64,000 nucleotides of DNA from DATBLE01 sp963808815 (GTDB lineage: Bacteria > Actinomycetota > Thermoleophilia > Gaiellales > Gaiellaceae), in assembly GCA_963808815.1 (NCBI GenBank), contig CAWEGI010000016.1, forward strand, positions 62,001 to 126,000, given 5' to 3'. Below are positions 34,977-45,686 of the stretch, in pieces (position 1 is the stretch's first letter; the number at the start of each line of letters is the position of its first letter). The position numbers and the translations under genes are program-made. The notes under the pieces are model-generated. The model was not told the origin of the DNA, did not search any database, and saw nothing but the letters and a program-made list of their open reading frames with translations.

Positions 34977-36213
34977 ACGGCGCACCTTCGCGTCGATCGA
35001 GGATGCGATCGAGGACGTTCGCAACGGGAAGTTCGTGGTCGTCGTCGACGACCCGAACCGCGAGAACGAAGGCGACCTCGTCATCGCCGCCCAGTTCGCC
35101 ACGCCGGAGGCGATCAACTTCATGGCCACGCATGCGCGCGGGCTGATCTGCCTCTGCCTCACCGAGGAGCGCTGCGACGAGCTCGGCCTGCAGCAGATGA
35201 CCGACCACAACGAGGCTCCGCTCGGCACCGCATTCACGGTGTCGGTGGAGGCCCGCGAAGGCGTGACGACGGGGATCTCGGCCGCCGACCGCTCGCGGAC
35301 GATCCAGGTGGCGATCGACCCGAAGTCGACGCCGCACGACCTCGTCACGCCCGGCCACGTCTTCCCGCTGCGCGCCCGGGACGGCGGTGTCCTGCGCCGT
35401 GCGGGCCAGACCGAGGCGTCCGTCGACCTCGCGCACCTGGCCGGCCTGTACCCCGCCGGCGTCGTCTGCGAGATCATGAACGAGGACGGAACGATGGCCC
35501 GTGTCCCCGACCTGGTGACGTACTGCGCGCGCCACGAGCTGAAGCTCGTCAGCGTCGCCGACCTCGTCGAGTACCGGCGCCGACACGAGAAGCTGGTCAC
35601 GCGCGAGATCGCCGTCCGCCTGCCGACGGAGTACGGCGAGTTCCAGGCGATCGCCTTCCGCGAGAAGCTGACGGGCAAGCACCACATCGCCCTCGTGCAC
35701 GGCGACGTCGAGGGCGCCGACGACGTCCTCGTCCGCGTCCATTCGGAGTGCCTGACCGGCGACGTCTTCCACTCGCTCCGCTGCGACTGCGGCGACCAGC
35801 TCGACACCGCCCTGCGGCGCATCACCGCCGAGTCCTGCGGCGTCCTGCTGTACATGGCCCAGGAAGGGCGTGGCATCGGTCTGCTGAACAAGCTCAAGGC
35901 GTACGAGCTCCAGGAGCAGGGAATGGACACGGTCGACGCCAACCTCGCCTTCGGCTTCGCCGCCGACGAGCGGGAGTGGGGGATCGGCAACCAGATCCTG
36001 GCCGATCTCGGCCTCGGCACGATCCGGCTCCTGACCAACAACCCGAAGAAGGTCTCCGGGCTGGAGGCGTACGGCCTGCGCGTCACCGAGCAGGTGCCGA
36101 TCGAGGTTGCGCCGAACGGGGAGAACCTGCGCTACCTGCGCGCGAAACGTGAGAAGCTCGGGCACCGGCTCCACCACCAGGATCTCAAGTTCGAGCCAGA
36201 ATCGGACTCGTAA
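34960..36213 (+). CDS. ribBA: Bifunctional DHBP synthase / GTP cyclohydrolase II
   Basis: It supplies both precursors of riboflavin. The N-terminal half (about residues 10-210) is 3,4-dihydroxy-2-butanone 4-phosphate synthase, with VVDDPNRENEGDLVIAAQFA, then THARGLICLCLTEERCDELG and CEIMNEDGTMARVPDL. The C-terminal half is GTP cyclohydrolase II, with VHSECLTGDVFHSLRCDCGD (zinc cysteines) and YMAQEGRGIGLLNKLKAYEL. The 417-residue length is normal. ATG 34960 is favoured by the leaderless -10 over upstream in-frame codons. Confidence 0.95.
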   Translation: MATAAERRTFASIEDAIEDVRNGKFVVVVDDPNRENEGDLVIAAQFATPEAINFMATHARGLICLCLTEERCDELGLQQMTDHNEAPLGTAFTVSVEAREGVTTGISAADRSRTIQVAIDPKSTPHDLVTPGHVFPLRARDGGVLRRAGQTEASVDLAHLAGLYPAGVVCEIMNEDGTMARVPDLVTYCARHELKLVSVADLVEYRRRHEKLVTREIAVRLPTEYGEFQAIAFREKLTGKHHIALVHGDVEGADDVLVRVHSECLTGDVFHSLRCDCGDQLDTALRRITAESCGVLLYMAQEGRGIGLLNKLKAYELQEQGMDTVDANLAFGFAADEREWGIGNQILADLGLGTIRLLTNNPKKVSGLEAYGLRVTEQVPIEVAPNGENLRYLRAKREKLGHRLHHQDLKFEPESDS

Positions 36214-36216
36214 AGC

Positions 36217-36468
36217 GTGAGCGACAACCTCGACGAATCCCAGGACTGGCCGCTGCGCGACTACTCCGCGCGCCTGCGCCCGCCCCGGCCTGCAGAGGAG
36301 CCGGCCGAGGCCGAGCAGGAGGAGCAGCCGTTCGCGGGCGAGCAGGAGCCCGAGCCCGAACCTGCCTATGAGCCGCCGCCCACCTCCTCCGCCGGTGTCG
36401 AGGTGCTCTACGACGAGGACGAGGAGCAGGCGGCCGCTCCGGCGGTGCAGGACGAGGCGCTGCGGTAG
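36217..36468 (+). CDS. Acidic Pro/Glu-rich frame, probably the N-terminal part of RibH
   Basis: From GTG 36217, three bases after the ribBA stop, an 83-codon frame encodes a low-complexity acidic stretch (many Glu, Pro, Ala; YEPPPTSSAGVEVLYDEDEE). It ends at a TAG (36466-36468). The same frame then continues with the same composition into the RibH domain. The single stop is either a substitution error or a real separation of an extension from the enzyme. Confidence 0.45.
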   Translation: MSDNLDESQDWPLRDYSARLRPPRPAEEPAEAEQEEQPFAGEQEPEPEPAYEPPPTSSAGVEVLYDEDEEQAAAPAVQDEALR

Positions 36469-36482
36469 CCGGAGGAGGCGGT

Positions 36483-36527
36483 CGAGCCGGAGCCGACGCC
36501 CGAGCCGGAGCCGACGCCCGAGCCGGA
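36483..36527. repeat. 18-bp tandem repeat, 2.5 copies
   Basis: The unit CGAGCCGGAGCCGACGCC occurs at 36483-36500 and 36501-36518, with a partial third copy. It encodes a PEPEPT-type repeat just after the in-frame TAG. A second, 15-bp repeat (GCCGTGGAGGAGCC) follows near 36535. Confidence 0.8.
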
Positions 36528-36537
36528 GGAACCTGCC

Positions 36538-37152
36538 GTGGAGGAGCCCGCCGTGGAGGAGCCGGCAGCGGACGAGCCGGGCGCCGCAGCTGCGCCCGTG
36601 GCCGAGGAAGCAGCGGTGCAGGCTCCCGCGCCCGAGGCCGCGGAGCTGCAGCACGCCGAGGGCGACCTGCGGATTCCCGACGGCACCTCGGTGCTCGAGG
36701 GCTCGCCGAACGGCAATCGACGCACCGTCGCGATCGTCGTCAGCAAGTTCAACGGCGAGATCTCCGGCAAGCTGCTCGACTCGGCGATGCTCGCGCTCGA
36801 CGAGGCCGGGGTCGCGCGCGACGCTGTACTGGTCATGCCGGTTCCGGGCGCATTCGAGCTGCCGATAGCGGCGATGGCGCTCGCGAAGACACGCCGCTAT
36901 TCCTGCGTCGTCGCGCTCGGCTGCGTGATCCGCGGCGAGACGCCGCACTTCGACTTCGTCGCGGGCGAGGCGGCAAGTGGGCTCCAGCTGGCCGGGATCG
37001 AGACCGGCGTGCCGGTCTCGTTCGGCCTGCTCACGTGCGACACGGCCGAACAGGCCGAGGAGCGCGTCGAGCGCGGCGCCTGGGCGGCGCGCACCGCGCT
37101 CGAGATGGCCGACGCGTTCGCGCAGCTGCGCACGGCAGTGGCGCGCGGCTAG
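36538..37152 (+). CDS. ribH: 6,7-dimethyl-8-ribityllumazine synthase with acidic extension
   Basis: The penultimate riboflavin enzyme, which forms icosahedral or pentameric shells. The conserved domain starts near codon 60: RRTVAIVVSKFNGEISGKLL, VMPVPGAFELPIAAMALAKT, VVALGCVIRGETPHFDFVAG and VPVSFGLLTCDTAEQAEERV. The active-site His is in ETPHFD. Before it lie about 58 Glu/Ala/Pro-rich residues from GTG 36538. The true start is unclear, because the same composition reaches back across a TAG to GTG 36217. Confidence 0.85.
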   Translation: MEEPAVEEPAADEPGAAAAPVAEEAAVQAPAPEAAELQHAEGDLRIPDGTSVLEGSPNGNRRTVAIVVSKFNGEISGKLLDSAMLALDEAGVARDAVLVMPVPGAFELPIAAMALAKTRRYSCVVALGCVIRGETPHFDFVAGEAASGLQLAGIETGVPVSFGLLTCDTAEQAEERVERGAWAARTALEMADAFAQLRTAVARG

Positions 37153-37166
37153 GGCGGCGTCGACGC

Positions 37167-37172
37167 TACACT
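37167..37172 (+). promoter_or_regulatory. -10 element, rpmB
   Basis: TACACT ends 10 nt before ATG 37183. Confidence 0.42.
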
Positions 37173-37182
37173 TCCCGGCCGC

Positions 37183-37371
37183 ATGTCGAAGATCTGCTCC
37201 GTCTGCGGGAAGAAGCCCTCGTTCGGCCACAACCGGAGCCACTCGATGGTGGCGACGAAGCGCCGCTTCAACCCGAATCTCCAGCGCGTCCGCATCGTCG
37301 TGGACGGCACGCCGAAGCGTGCCTACGTCTGCACGCGCTGCCTGAAGGCCGGAAAGGTCACCAAGGCCTAG
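37183..37371 (+). CDS. rpmB: 50S ribosomal protein L28
   Basis: A 62-residue ribosomal protein of the large subunit. SKICSVCGKKPSFGHNRSHS is the family N terminus with a CxxC pair, and AYVCTRCLKAGKVTKA holds a second CxxC. This is the zinc-binding form of L28. KRRFNPNLQRVRI is the conserved core. Confidence 0.96.
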   Translation: MSKICSVCGKKPSFGHNRSHSMVATKRRFNPNLQRVRIVVDGTPKRAYVCTRCLKAGKVTKA

Positions 37372-37397
37372 CAACCGCGAGCGACTCCTTCGGGGTC

Positions 37398-37403
37398 TAA
37401 TCT
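37398..37403 (+). promoter_or_regulatory. -10 element, leaderless Asp23-family gene
   Basis: TAATCT ends 6 nt before GTG 37410. Confidence 0.5.
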
Positions 37404-37409
37404 CGCGCA

Positions 37410-37757
37410 GTGGATTTCATCGTTGCCTCGTCCGATCTCGGTCGGGTCGCGATCACGGGCGACGCCGTCGCCCAGATCGTCGGACTGACGGCGGCCGAGT
37501 GCTACGGCATCGTCGGCACCACGACGGGCCGGCTCGGCCGGCTGCTGACGCGCGACCGAACGACACGCGGTGTCGAGATCTCCGGCGACGAGCACGGGCT
37601 GTCGATCGCTCTGCACGTGGTCGTCGAGCACGGCCTCAACCTCGCCGAGGTCGCGTCGACGGTCCGCAGCCGCGTCGCCTACGAGGTCGGGCGCATGACC
37701 GGCCTCGAGATCTCGGCCGTCGAGGTGCACATCGACGCGGTGAAGGCATCAGCATGA
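37410..37757 (+). CDS. Asp23/Gls24-family (YloU-type) envelope stress protein
   Basis: A 115-residue protein of the Asp23/YloU family, usually paired with a DAK-phosphatase domain protein as here. Typical segments are GRVAITGDAVAQIVGLTAAE, GVEISGDEHGLSIALHVVVE and VASTVRSRVAYEVGRMTGLE. Its biochemical role is not settled. The ATG of the next gene overlaps its stop, so the two are translationally coupled. rpmB lies just upstream, as in many Gram-positive genomes. Confidence 0.9.
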   Translation: MDFIVASSDLGRVAITGDAVAQIVGLTAAECYGIVGTTTGRLGRLLTRDRTTRGVEISGDEHGLSIALHVVVEHGLNLAEVASTVRSRVAYEVGRMTGLEISAVEVHIDAVKASA

Positions 37758-39349
37758 GCGGCAGCGGGGATCTCGACGCGATCCGCCGCCTCGCCGGTCC
37801 GACCGCCGCCGCTCTGGAGGCCAGCCGCAGCCGCATCGACGACCTGAATGTCTACCCGGTTCCCGACGGGGACACGGGCACGAACCTGACCCTGACCGTC
37901 CGCGCCGTGCAGGAGGCGCTCGAGCGGCTCGACGATGCAGACCGCGACCGCCTCGCCCACGAGATCGCGCGCGCGGCTCTGATGGGAGCGCGCGGCAACT
38001 CGGGCGTGATCCTCTCCCAGATCATCCGCGGCTTCGCCGAGGTCGTGGGCGACGCGTCCGTGATCGACTCGCTCACGCTCGCGCGGGCGTTCCGCTCGGC
38101 GAGCGACGCGGCCTACCGAGCCGTGCGCAAGCCGGTCGAGGGGACGATGCTGACGGTGATCCGCGAGCTGGCCGAGGAGGCCGAGGCGCAGGCACGACCC
38201 GACCTGCCCGTCGCCGACCTGCTGCGCGCTCTCGTGCGGCGCGGCGAGGACGCGCTCGCCCGCACGCCGCAGCACCTCGAGATCCTTCGCCAGGCGGGAG
38301 TCGTCGATGCCGGCGGTGCCGGGCTGCTCGAACTGGTCCGCGGCCTGACCGCGGCCGTGACCGGCGAGGAAATGCCCGAGCCGCCTGCCGGTCTCGAGGA
38401 CGTCGGGCTCGACGCGATCCACCAGGAGCTCTCGCGGTACCGCTACTGCACCGTGTTCGTCGTCGAGGGCGAGAGGCTCGACCGGGACGCTCTCGAGCGC
38501 GCGCTCGAACCGCTCGGCGACTCGCTGATGGTCGTGGGCGACGAGTCCGCGCTGAAGGTGCACGTGCACACCGACGATCCGGGAGCGGCGCTCACGCTCG
38601 GCGCCGCCCGCGGGGTGCTCGAAGGAGTCGAGATCGCGAACATGCACCGCCAGACCGAGCAGCGCGAGACCCGCTTGCTCGAGCTCGTGCCGGATCCGCG
38701 CGCGACCGAGGTCGTCGCGGTTGTCGCCGGCGAAGGCAACGCGCGCCTCTTCCGTAGCCTCGGGGTGACGAGCGTCGTCGAGGGGGGACAGTCGATGAAC
38801 CCGTCGACCGCCGATATCCTCGCCGCCGTGGACGCGACCTCCGCGCCGGAGGTCGTCCTGCTGCCGAACAACCCGAACGTCATCCTCTCGTCGGAGCAGG
38901 CTGCCGCCCACGCCCCCAAGCCGGTGCTGGTCGTGGGCACGCGCTCGATCCCGGCGGGGATCGCGGCGATGGTCGCCTACGACGGCACCCGTACGGCGGC
39001 GGACAACGCGGCCGAAATGGAGGACGCGGTCGCCGCCGTCGCCACCGGAGCCGTGACCACCGCGTCGCGCGCGGTGCAACTCGACGGCCTGGCCGTCCAC
39101 GAAGGAGCGTTCCTCGGCCTTCTCGAGGGCCAGCCGGTCGCCGGCGGGCCGGCGTTCGAGGAGGTCGCCGCCGCCGTCGTCGAGCGGCTGCTGGCGGAGC
39201 CGCGCGAGGTGCTCACGCTGCTGACGGGCGAGGGGGCGCCCGCGGTGAACGGCCTGCTCGACCGGATCGCCGCGTCGCACCCGGAGGTCGAGGTCGAAGT
39301 CCAGGACGGCGGACAGCCGCACTACCACCTGCTCCTGTCGGCCGAATAG
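37754..39349 (+). CDS. DAK phosphatase (DegV-linked, FakA-type) protein
   Basis: A 531-residue protein. The N-terminal DhaL-type domain has DDLNVYPVPDGDTGTNLTLT and ARGNSGVILSQIIRGFAEVV, the Asp and nucleotide-binding blocks. It is followed by a middle and a C-terminal domain of the DAK1 2 type (EVVLLPNNPNVILSSEQAAA, VPARSI-like region). In Firmicutes this family is FakA, the kinase that phosphorylates DegV-bound fatty acids. A DegV gene lies 450 bases downstream here, which supports a fatty-acid kinase pair; the assignment is by family and context. Confidence 0.87.
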   Translation: MSGSGDLDAIRRLAGPTAAALEASRSRIDDLNVYPVPDGDTGTNLTLTVRAVQEALERLDDADRDRLAHEIARAALMGARGNSGVILSQIIRGFAEVVGDASVIDSLTLARAFRSASDAAYRAVRKPVEGTMLTVIRELAEEAEAQARPDLPVADLLRALVRRGEDALARTPQHLEILRQAGVVDAGGAGLLELVRGLTAAVTGEEMPEPPAGLEDVGLDAIHQELSRYRYCTVFVVEGERLDRDALERALEPLGDSLMVVGDESALKVHVHTDDPGAALTLGAARGVLEGVEIANMHRQTEQRETRLLELVPDPRATEVVAVVAGEGNARLFRSLGVTSVVEGGQSMNPSTADILAAVDATSAPEVVLLPNNPNVILSSEQAAAHAPKPVLVVGTRSIPAGIAAMVAYDGTRTAADNAAEMEDAVAAVATGAVTTASRAVQLDGLAVHEGAFLGLLEGQPVAGGPAFEEVAAAVVERLLAEPREVLTLLTGEGAPAVNGLLDRIAASHPEVEVEVQDGGQPHYHLLLSAE

Positions 39350-39374
39350 AGCCGAATAGGATGGCCGCCCTTCG

Positions 39375-39403
39375 CGCGCCCCGGGGCTTCGCCCGGCGGC
39401 GCG
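39375..39403. repeat. Two-tiered hairpin, TTC loop
   Basis: Outer stem CGCGCC / GGCGCG, inner GGGC-TTC-GCCC, in the 72-base gap between the DAK-phosphatase gene and the response regulator. It overlaps the region upstream of the regulator's -10. Confidence 0.5.
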
Positions 39404-39409
39404 CCGGGC

Positions 39410-39415
39410 TAGCAT
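39410..39415 (+). promoter_or_regulatory. -10 element, leaderless response regulator
   Basis: TAGCAT ends 6 nt before ATG 39422. Confidence 0.48.
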
Positions 39416-39421
39416 CGACGT

Positions 39422-39802
39422 ATGGCCGTTCGGGTCCTGCTGATCGAGGACAACGACGTCTTCCGCACCGCGCTGGAGGTGCTGCTGACACTGGGCGACG
39501 ACATCGAGATCGTCGGCTCGGAGCCCGACGGGAACGCGGTCGTCGACCGTTGTCGGGAGGTCGAGCCGGACGTCGTGCTCGTCGACTACCGGCTGCCGGG
39601 GCTGGACGGCGTCCAGGTGACGCGGCTCGTCCGGGAGAAGGCGCCGGGCGTCGCCGTCGTCGCTCTCACCGCGGCGGCCGGCGAGCGCGAGGTCGAGGCG
39701 TTGCTCGAAGCCGGTGCCGTCTCCTGCATCGGCAAGGACAGACCCCTCGACGAGATCGTCGAGGCGGTTCGCGGGGCGGCGCGGCTCGAGGCGGCAGGCT
39801 GA
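39422..39802 (+). CDS. Single-domain response regulator
   Basis: A 126-residue CheY-like receiver without an output domain. It has acidic residues in VLLIEDNDVFR, the phospho-acceptor Asp in VVLVDYRLPGLDG near residue 54, Thr in VVALTAA and Lys in CIGKDRP. No kinase gene is near. It overlaps the start of degV by one codon, so it is coupled to the fatty-acid-binding protein, an unusual pairing. Confidence 0.88.
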   Translation: MAVRVLLIEDNDVFRTALEVLLTLGDDIEIVGSEPDGNAVVDRCREVEPDVVLVDYRLPGLDGVQVTRLVREKAPGVAVVALTAAAGEREVEALLEAGAVSCIGKDRPLDEIVEAVRGAARLEAAG

Positions 39803-40663
39803 TGCAGCTGACGGCGAAGAACACGGCCGTCGTCCTCGACTCGACCGCCGACTACCCCGACGGTCCGACGCGTTTCCCGAACTGGCGGGTCGTCCCGCTG
39901 TACGTGCGCTTCGGCGCCGAGAGCTTCCGCGACTACGTCGAGCTCGGCCCGCACGAGTTCTACGAGCGGCTGCGCACCGCCTCCGACCTGCCGACCACCT
40001 CGCAGCCGACGCCCGGCGACTTCCTCGAGACCTACCGCGGGCTGGAGCAGTACGAGCGAATCCTCTCGCTGCACATCCCGGCAACCCTCTCCGGCACCGT
40101 CGAGAGTGCGCGGCTCGCGGGCGGGGAGCTGGGAGGCGGCAAGGTGCGTGCGATCGACAGCGGCACGGTGTCCGCCGGCCTGGCACTGCTCGCGCTCGGC
40201 CTCCAGGAGCGCCTCCAGCGCGGCACGACCGACGAGGAGGTCGACGCCTACGTCGAGAGGTTCCGGCGCGAGAGCCGGATCGTCTTCACCGTCGACACGC
40301 TGGAGTACCTCGCCCGGGGCGGCCGGATCGGGAAGGCAGCGGCGATGGCAGGCACGTTGCTGAACATCAAGCCGATCCTGACGATCGAGGACGGCGAGGT
40401 CATCCCGGTGAAGCGCGTCCGCGGCGCCCACAAGGCCTTCCTCGAGTTCGTCGAGACCTTCGAGCAGGGGAGCGTCGATCGGCCGTCCTTGCGGGTGGGG
40501 ATCGCGGACGCTGAAGCGCCCGACCGGCGTCGAGGCGATCCGCGAGCTCGTCGGCCGCACCCGCCCCGAGGCGCAGATCGAGGTCGAGACGACGCTCGGC
40601 GCGGTCGTCGGGACGCATGCCGGGCCGGGTACGGTCGGCTTCTTCTGGTTCGACGAGGCATGA
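39802..40663 (+). CDS. DegV-family fatty-acid-binding protein (frameshifted)
   Basis: DegV proteins hold a fatty acid for phosphorylation by the FakA-type kinase. The N-terminal domain begins NTAVVLDSTADYPDGPTRFP, followed by TTSQPTPGDFLETY (Ser/Thr ligand loop) and LHIPATLSGTVESARLAGGE. The second domain has VDTLEYLARGGRIGKAAAMA and LLNIKPILTIEDGEVIPVKR. After LRVGIAD the frame breaks; removing one base around 40510-40530 continues it as VEAIRELVGRTRPEAQIEVE and ends VGFFWFDEA with a stop at 40661-40663. Confidence 0.87.
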
Positions 40664-41046
40664 GCGGTTTCGGCCACGTCGACCTGCGGGTGACCTCGCT
40701 CGAGGAGGCGCTGCCGTTCTACGACGCGCTGCTGCCTGTCCTGGGGTTCACCGAGCGCTACGACGGCCCGGAGTGGAAGGTGTGGGGAGCGACCGAGCCT
40801 GCGCTTCCCGCGACGGAGTACTTCGCGATCAGCGAGAGCCCTAAGCACGTAACGAACGAGAACCGCGTCGCCTTCTGGGTTGCCGAGCCGGCCGAGGTCG
40901 ACCGCGTGGCTGAGGCGGTCGAGGCGGCGGGAGGCCGCGATATCAGCGGGCCGAAGTCGATGCCCTACGGGCCGGACTACTACGCCCTGTACTTCTCCGA
41001 TCCGTGCGGAAACCGGTTCGAGGTCTACTTCCGGCAATCCGGCTGA
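40660..41046 (+). CDS. VOC-family (glyoxalase-like) protein
   Basis: A 128-residue single-module protein of the vicinal oxygen chelate fold: GFGHVDLRVTSLEEALPFYD at the start and YYALYFSDPCGNRFEVYFRQ at the end. His and Glu metal candidates are present. It starts inside the degV stop (ATGA overlap). The reaction is unknown. Confidence 0.82.
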   Translation: MSGFGHVDLRVTSLEEALPFYDALLPVLGFTERYDGPEWKVWGATEPALPATEYFAISESPKHVTNENRVAFWVAEPAEVDRVAEAVEAAGGRDISGPKSMPYGPDYYALYFSDPCGNRFEVYFRQSG

Positions 41047-41064
41047 GCCCGCCGGACCGGCACC

Positions 41065-41070
41065 TATACT
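41065..41070 (+). promoter_or_regulatory. -10 element, leaderless recG
   Basis: TATACT ends 7 nt before GTG 41078. This is one of the best -10 matches in the window. Confidence 0.55.
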
Positions 41071-41077
41071 CGGCCGA

Positions 41078-43140
<2,063 letters not shown>

Positions 43141-43144
<4 letters not shown>

Positions 43145-43897
43145 GCCGCTGCGGCGGCGACGGCGTTGATGTCGCGGCCGAGCAGGAGGCCGTTGTAGGC
43201 GAACTCCTCCGCCCGCAGTGCCCGGTTGTAGTAGTGGAGCGCTTCGCCCTTCAGCGAGGCGCCGTGCATCGCATGGATCCAGGCCGGGTCGAGCTCCTCG
43301 ATCCGGTCGACGACCGTGCGCACCGGGTTCTCGTGCGCGAAGATGCCGATTCCTCGGTAGACCTCGATCATCGCCGCGGACAGGTTGTCGCTCGTGACCG
43401 GCGGCTGGTCGCCCGGCTGCAGGTACAGGTCGGACGGGAAGAGGCTGCCGGTCGTCTCCTCGAAGAGCATCATCGAGTCCCAGTGGTGGACGTGCGGGGT
43501 CTCGAGGACGCGGAGCGTGTGGCGGCCGAGCTCGAGCCGCTCGCCGTCCATGAAGCTGCGCACGCGCCCGGTGTCGACGCCGAAGCTCGCCGCGTTCAGC
43601 TGGATCGAGAGCGCTGACCCGACGAGCTCAGCGGCCGGGCGCCTCGCCCATGAAGCGGCCCATACCGCCGTTCTCGTCGCCCTCCCAGTGGAGGAGCACG
43701 AGGTTCGCGAGCGTGGCCGGGTCCAGCACCTCGCGGATCGCGTTGCGGATGTTCTCGTAGAGGAAGTCGTCGCCCGTGTGGACGAGCGTGGGGCGCTCGT
43801 CGTCGATCAGGAACTGGTTGAAGGTGATCCCGTACGTCTCGGTCATCGTCGAGATTCGGTAGATGCCGCCGACGATGTGGTCGATTCTGGTCTCCAT
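43141..43897 (-). CDS. Metallo-beta-lactamase-fold protein, flavodiiron-like (frameshifted)
   Basis: An MBL-fold protein resembling the diiron domain of flavodiiron (ODP) proteins. It begins METRIDHIVGGIYRISTMTE, with TLVHTGDDFLYENIRNAIRE and NLVLLHWEGDENGGMGRFMG, where family members carry the HxExD metal motif. ETPHVHHWDSMMLFEETTGS and FPSDLYL follow, then DPAWIHAMHGASLKGEALHY. His, Asp and Glu ligands remain. One extra base around 43631-43641 splits the frame after GEAP. No flavodoxin domain is present. It is divergent from a TetR gene, its likely repressor. Confidence 0.75.
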
Positions 43898-43948
43898 GGC
43901 TCCTCCATTTCGTTGTACAGCGGTGTGTAGCGAACGACTATAAATCAC

Positions 43949-43964
43949 TGCACGGGTTTGTGCA
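43949..43964. promoter_or_regulatory. Inverted repeat between MBL and TetR genes
   Basis: TGCAC / GTGCA arms with a 6-base spacer, in an AT-rich divergent intergenic region that also holds a minus-strand TATAGT. It is a candidate operator for the TetR protein. Confidence 0.38.
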
Positions 43965-43976
43965 ACAATTTCTTTC

Positions 43977-44558
43977 ATGACCCGAAAATACGAGTTGAAG
44001 AAGCGCGCCGAGCGGCAGGAGGGGACCCGGCGGCGCATCGTCGAAGCCGCGGTCGAGCTGCACCGGACGAAGGGGCCCGCGCGGACGACGTTCAGCGACA
44101 TCGCGGCGCTCGCGGGCGTCCAGCGCCACACGCTCTACCGGTACTTCCCGGACGAGCGCCAGATGGGGCTCGCCTGCTCGGGGCATCATTTCGAGCTCAA
44201 CCCGCCGCCGGACCCGGCCGAGTGGGAGGGGATCACGGACCCGGGCGAGCGGCTGCGCGCCGGGCTAGGGGCACTCTATTCGTGGTTCGAGCGCAACGAG
44301 GACATGTTCGGCTGCGTGCTGCGGGACGCCGAGGTCGATCCGCTGACCCGCGAGCTCTTCGACCTGCGAGCCGCGGAGCCGATGGCCCGGATCGCCGGCG
44401 TGCTCTCCCGCGGGCTGGAGAAGGACACGCGGTTGCGGGCGGCATTCGCACTCGCGCTCGACTTCCACGCCTGGCGACGCCTGCGGCAGAGCGGCCTCGA
44501 TGCAGCCGAGGCTGCGGACCTCATGGCCGGCGCAGTGCTTTGCGCAGGCTCGAAGTAG
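43977..44558 (+). CDS. TetR-family regulator
   Basis: A 193-residue protein with an N-terminal basic tail and helix-turn-helix (TRRRIVEAAVELHRTKGPAR, then FSDIAALAGVQRHTLYRYFP). A helical C-terminal domain follows that includes Cys and Trp residues. It is divergent from the MBL gene. The recG-rsmD order common in actinobacteria is interrupted by this pair. Confidence 0.86.
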   Translation: MTRKYELKKRAERQEGTRRRIVEAAVELHRTKGPARTTFSDIAALAGVQRHTLYRYFPDERQMGLACSGHHFELNPPPDPAEWEGITDPGERLRAGLGALYSWFERNEDMFGCVLRDAEVDPLTRELFDLRAAEPMARIAGVLSRGLEKDTRLRAAFALALDFHAWRRLRQSGLDAAEAADLMAGAVLCAGSK

Positions 44559-44576
44559 GAGCGTCCCCTCGTCGCA

Positions 44577-44582
44577 TAGCCT
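44577..44582 (+). promoter_or_regulatory. -10 element, leaderless rsmD
   Basis: TAGCCT ends 7 nt before GTG 44590. Confidence 0.48.
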
Positions 44583-44589
44583 CCCGCGC

Positions 44590-45107
44590 GTGCGCATCGT
44601 CGCCGGCGAGCACCGAGGAGCCCGCATCTACGCGCCGAAGGGCGATGCGACGCGACCCACCTCGGACCGCGTCCGCGAGGCCGCGTTCAACCTGATCGGC
44701 CCCGTCGACGGGGCCTCCGTGCTCGATCTCTTCGCGGGCTCCGGGGCGATGGGTCTCGAGGCGCTCTCGCGTGGCGCGTCCACCGCGACGTTCGTCGAGA
44801 GCGACCGCGACGCGTGCCGGACGATCGACCGGAACGTCGAGAAGCTTCGCGTGACCGGTGCCACCGTCCTCCAGCGCGACGTGTTCCAGGCGCTCGCCGC
44901 CGACCGCCGCAGCTACGACCTGATTCTCTGCGACCCGCCGTACGGCTTCGACCAGGATTCGAGGATCGCCCCCTACCTCGCCCGTGCCCTGGCCCCCGAC
45001 GGCCTGGTCGTCTACGAGACGACGTCGCGCCGCGAGCCGGCCCTCGACGGCCTTCGCATCCGCACCTCGCGCACGTACGGCTCGGCTCGCCTTACGCTGT
45101 TCGAGCA

Positions 45108-45111
<4 letters not shown>
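44590..45111 (+). CDS. rsmD: 16S rRNA (guanine966-N2) methyltransferase RsmD
   Basis: A SAM-dependent rRNA methyltransferase of 173 residues. It has RIVAGEHRGARIYAPKGDAT and RPTSDRVREAAFNLI at the N terminus, VLDLFAGSGAMGLEALSRGA (SAM site), and DLILCDPPYGF (catalytic DPPY). It overlaps coaD by 4 bases (TTGA). Confidence 0.94.
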
Positions 45112-45623
<512 letters not shown>

Positions 45624-45645
45624 CAATGCTCGCTCCTGGCGCCAA

Positions 45646-45660
45646 CCAGGCTTCGCCTGG
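45646..45660. repeat. TTC-loop hairpin between coaD and the SepIVA-like gene
   Basis: CCAGGC-TTC-GCCTGG, a perfect 6-bp stem. It lies in the 63-base gap upstream of the next -10 element and resembles the inner stem of the other GAA/TTC hairpins. Confidence 0.45.
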
Positions 45661-45672
45661 GGGGCTGCCGGG

Positions 45673-45678
45673 TAGACT
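45673..45678 (+). promoter_or_regulatory. -10 element, leaderless SepIVA-like gene
   Basis: TAGACT ends 8 nt before ATG 45687. Confidence 0.48.
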
Positions 45679-45686
45679 GCAACGCC

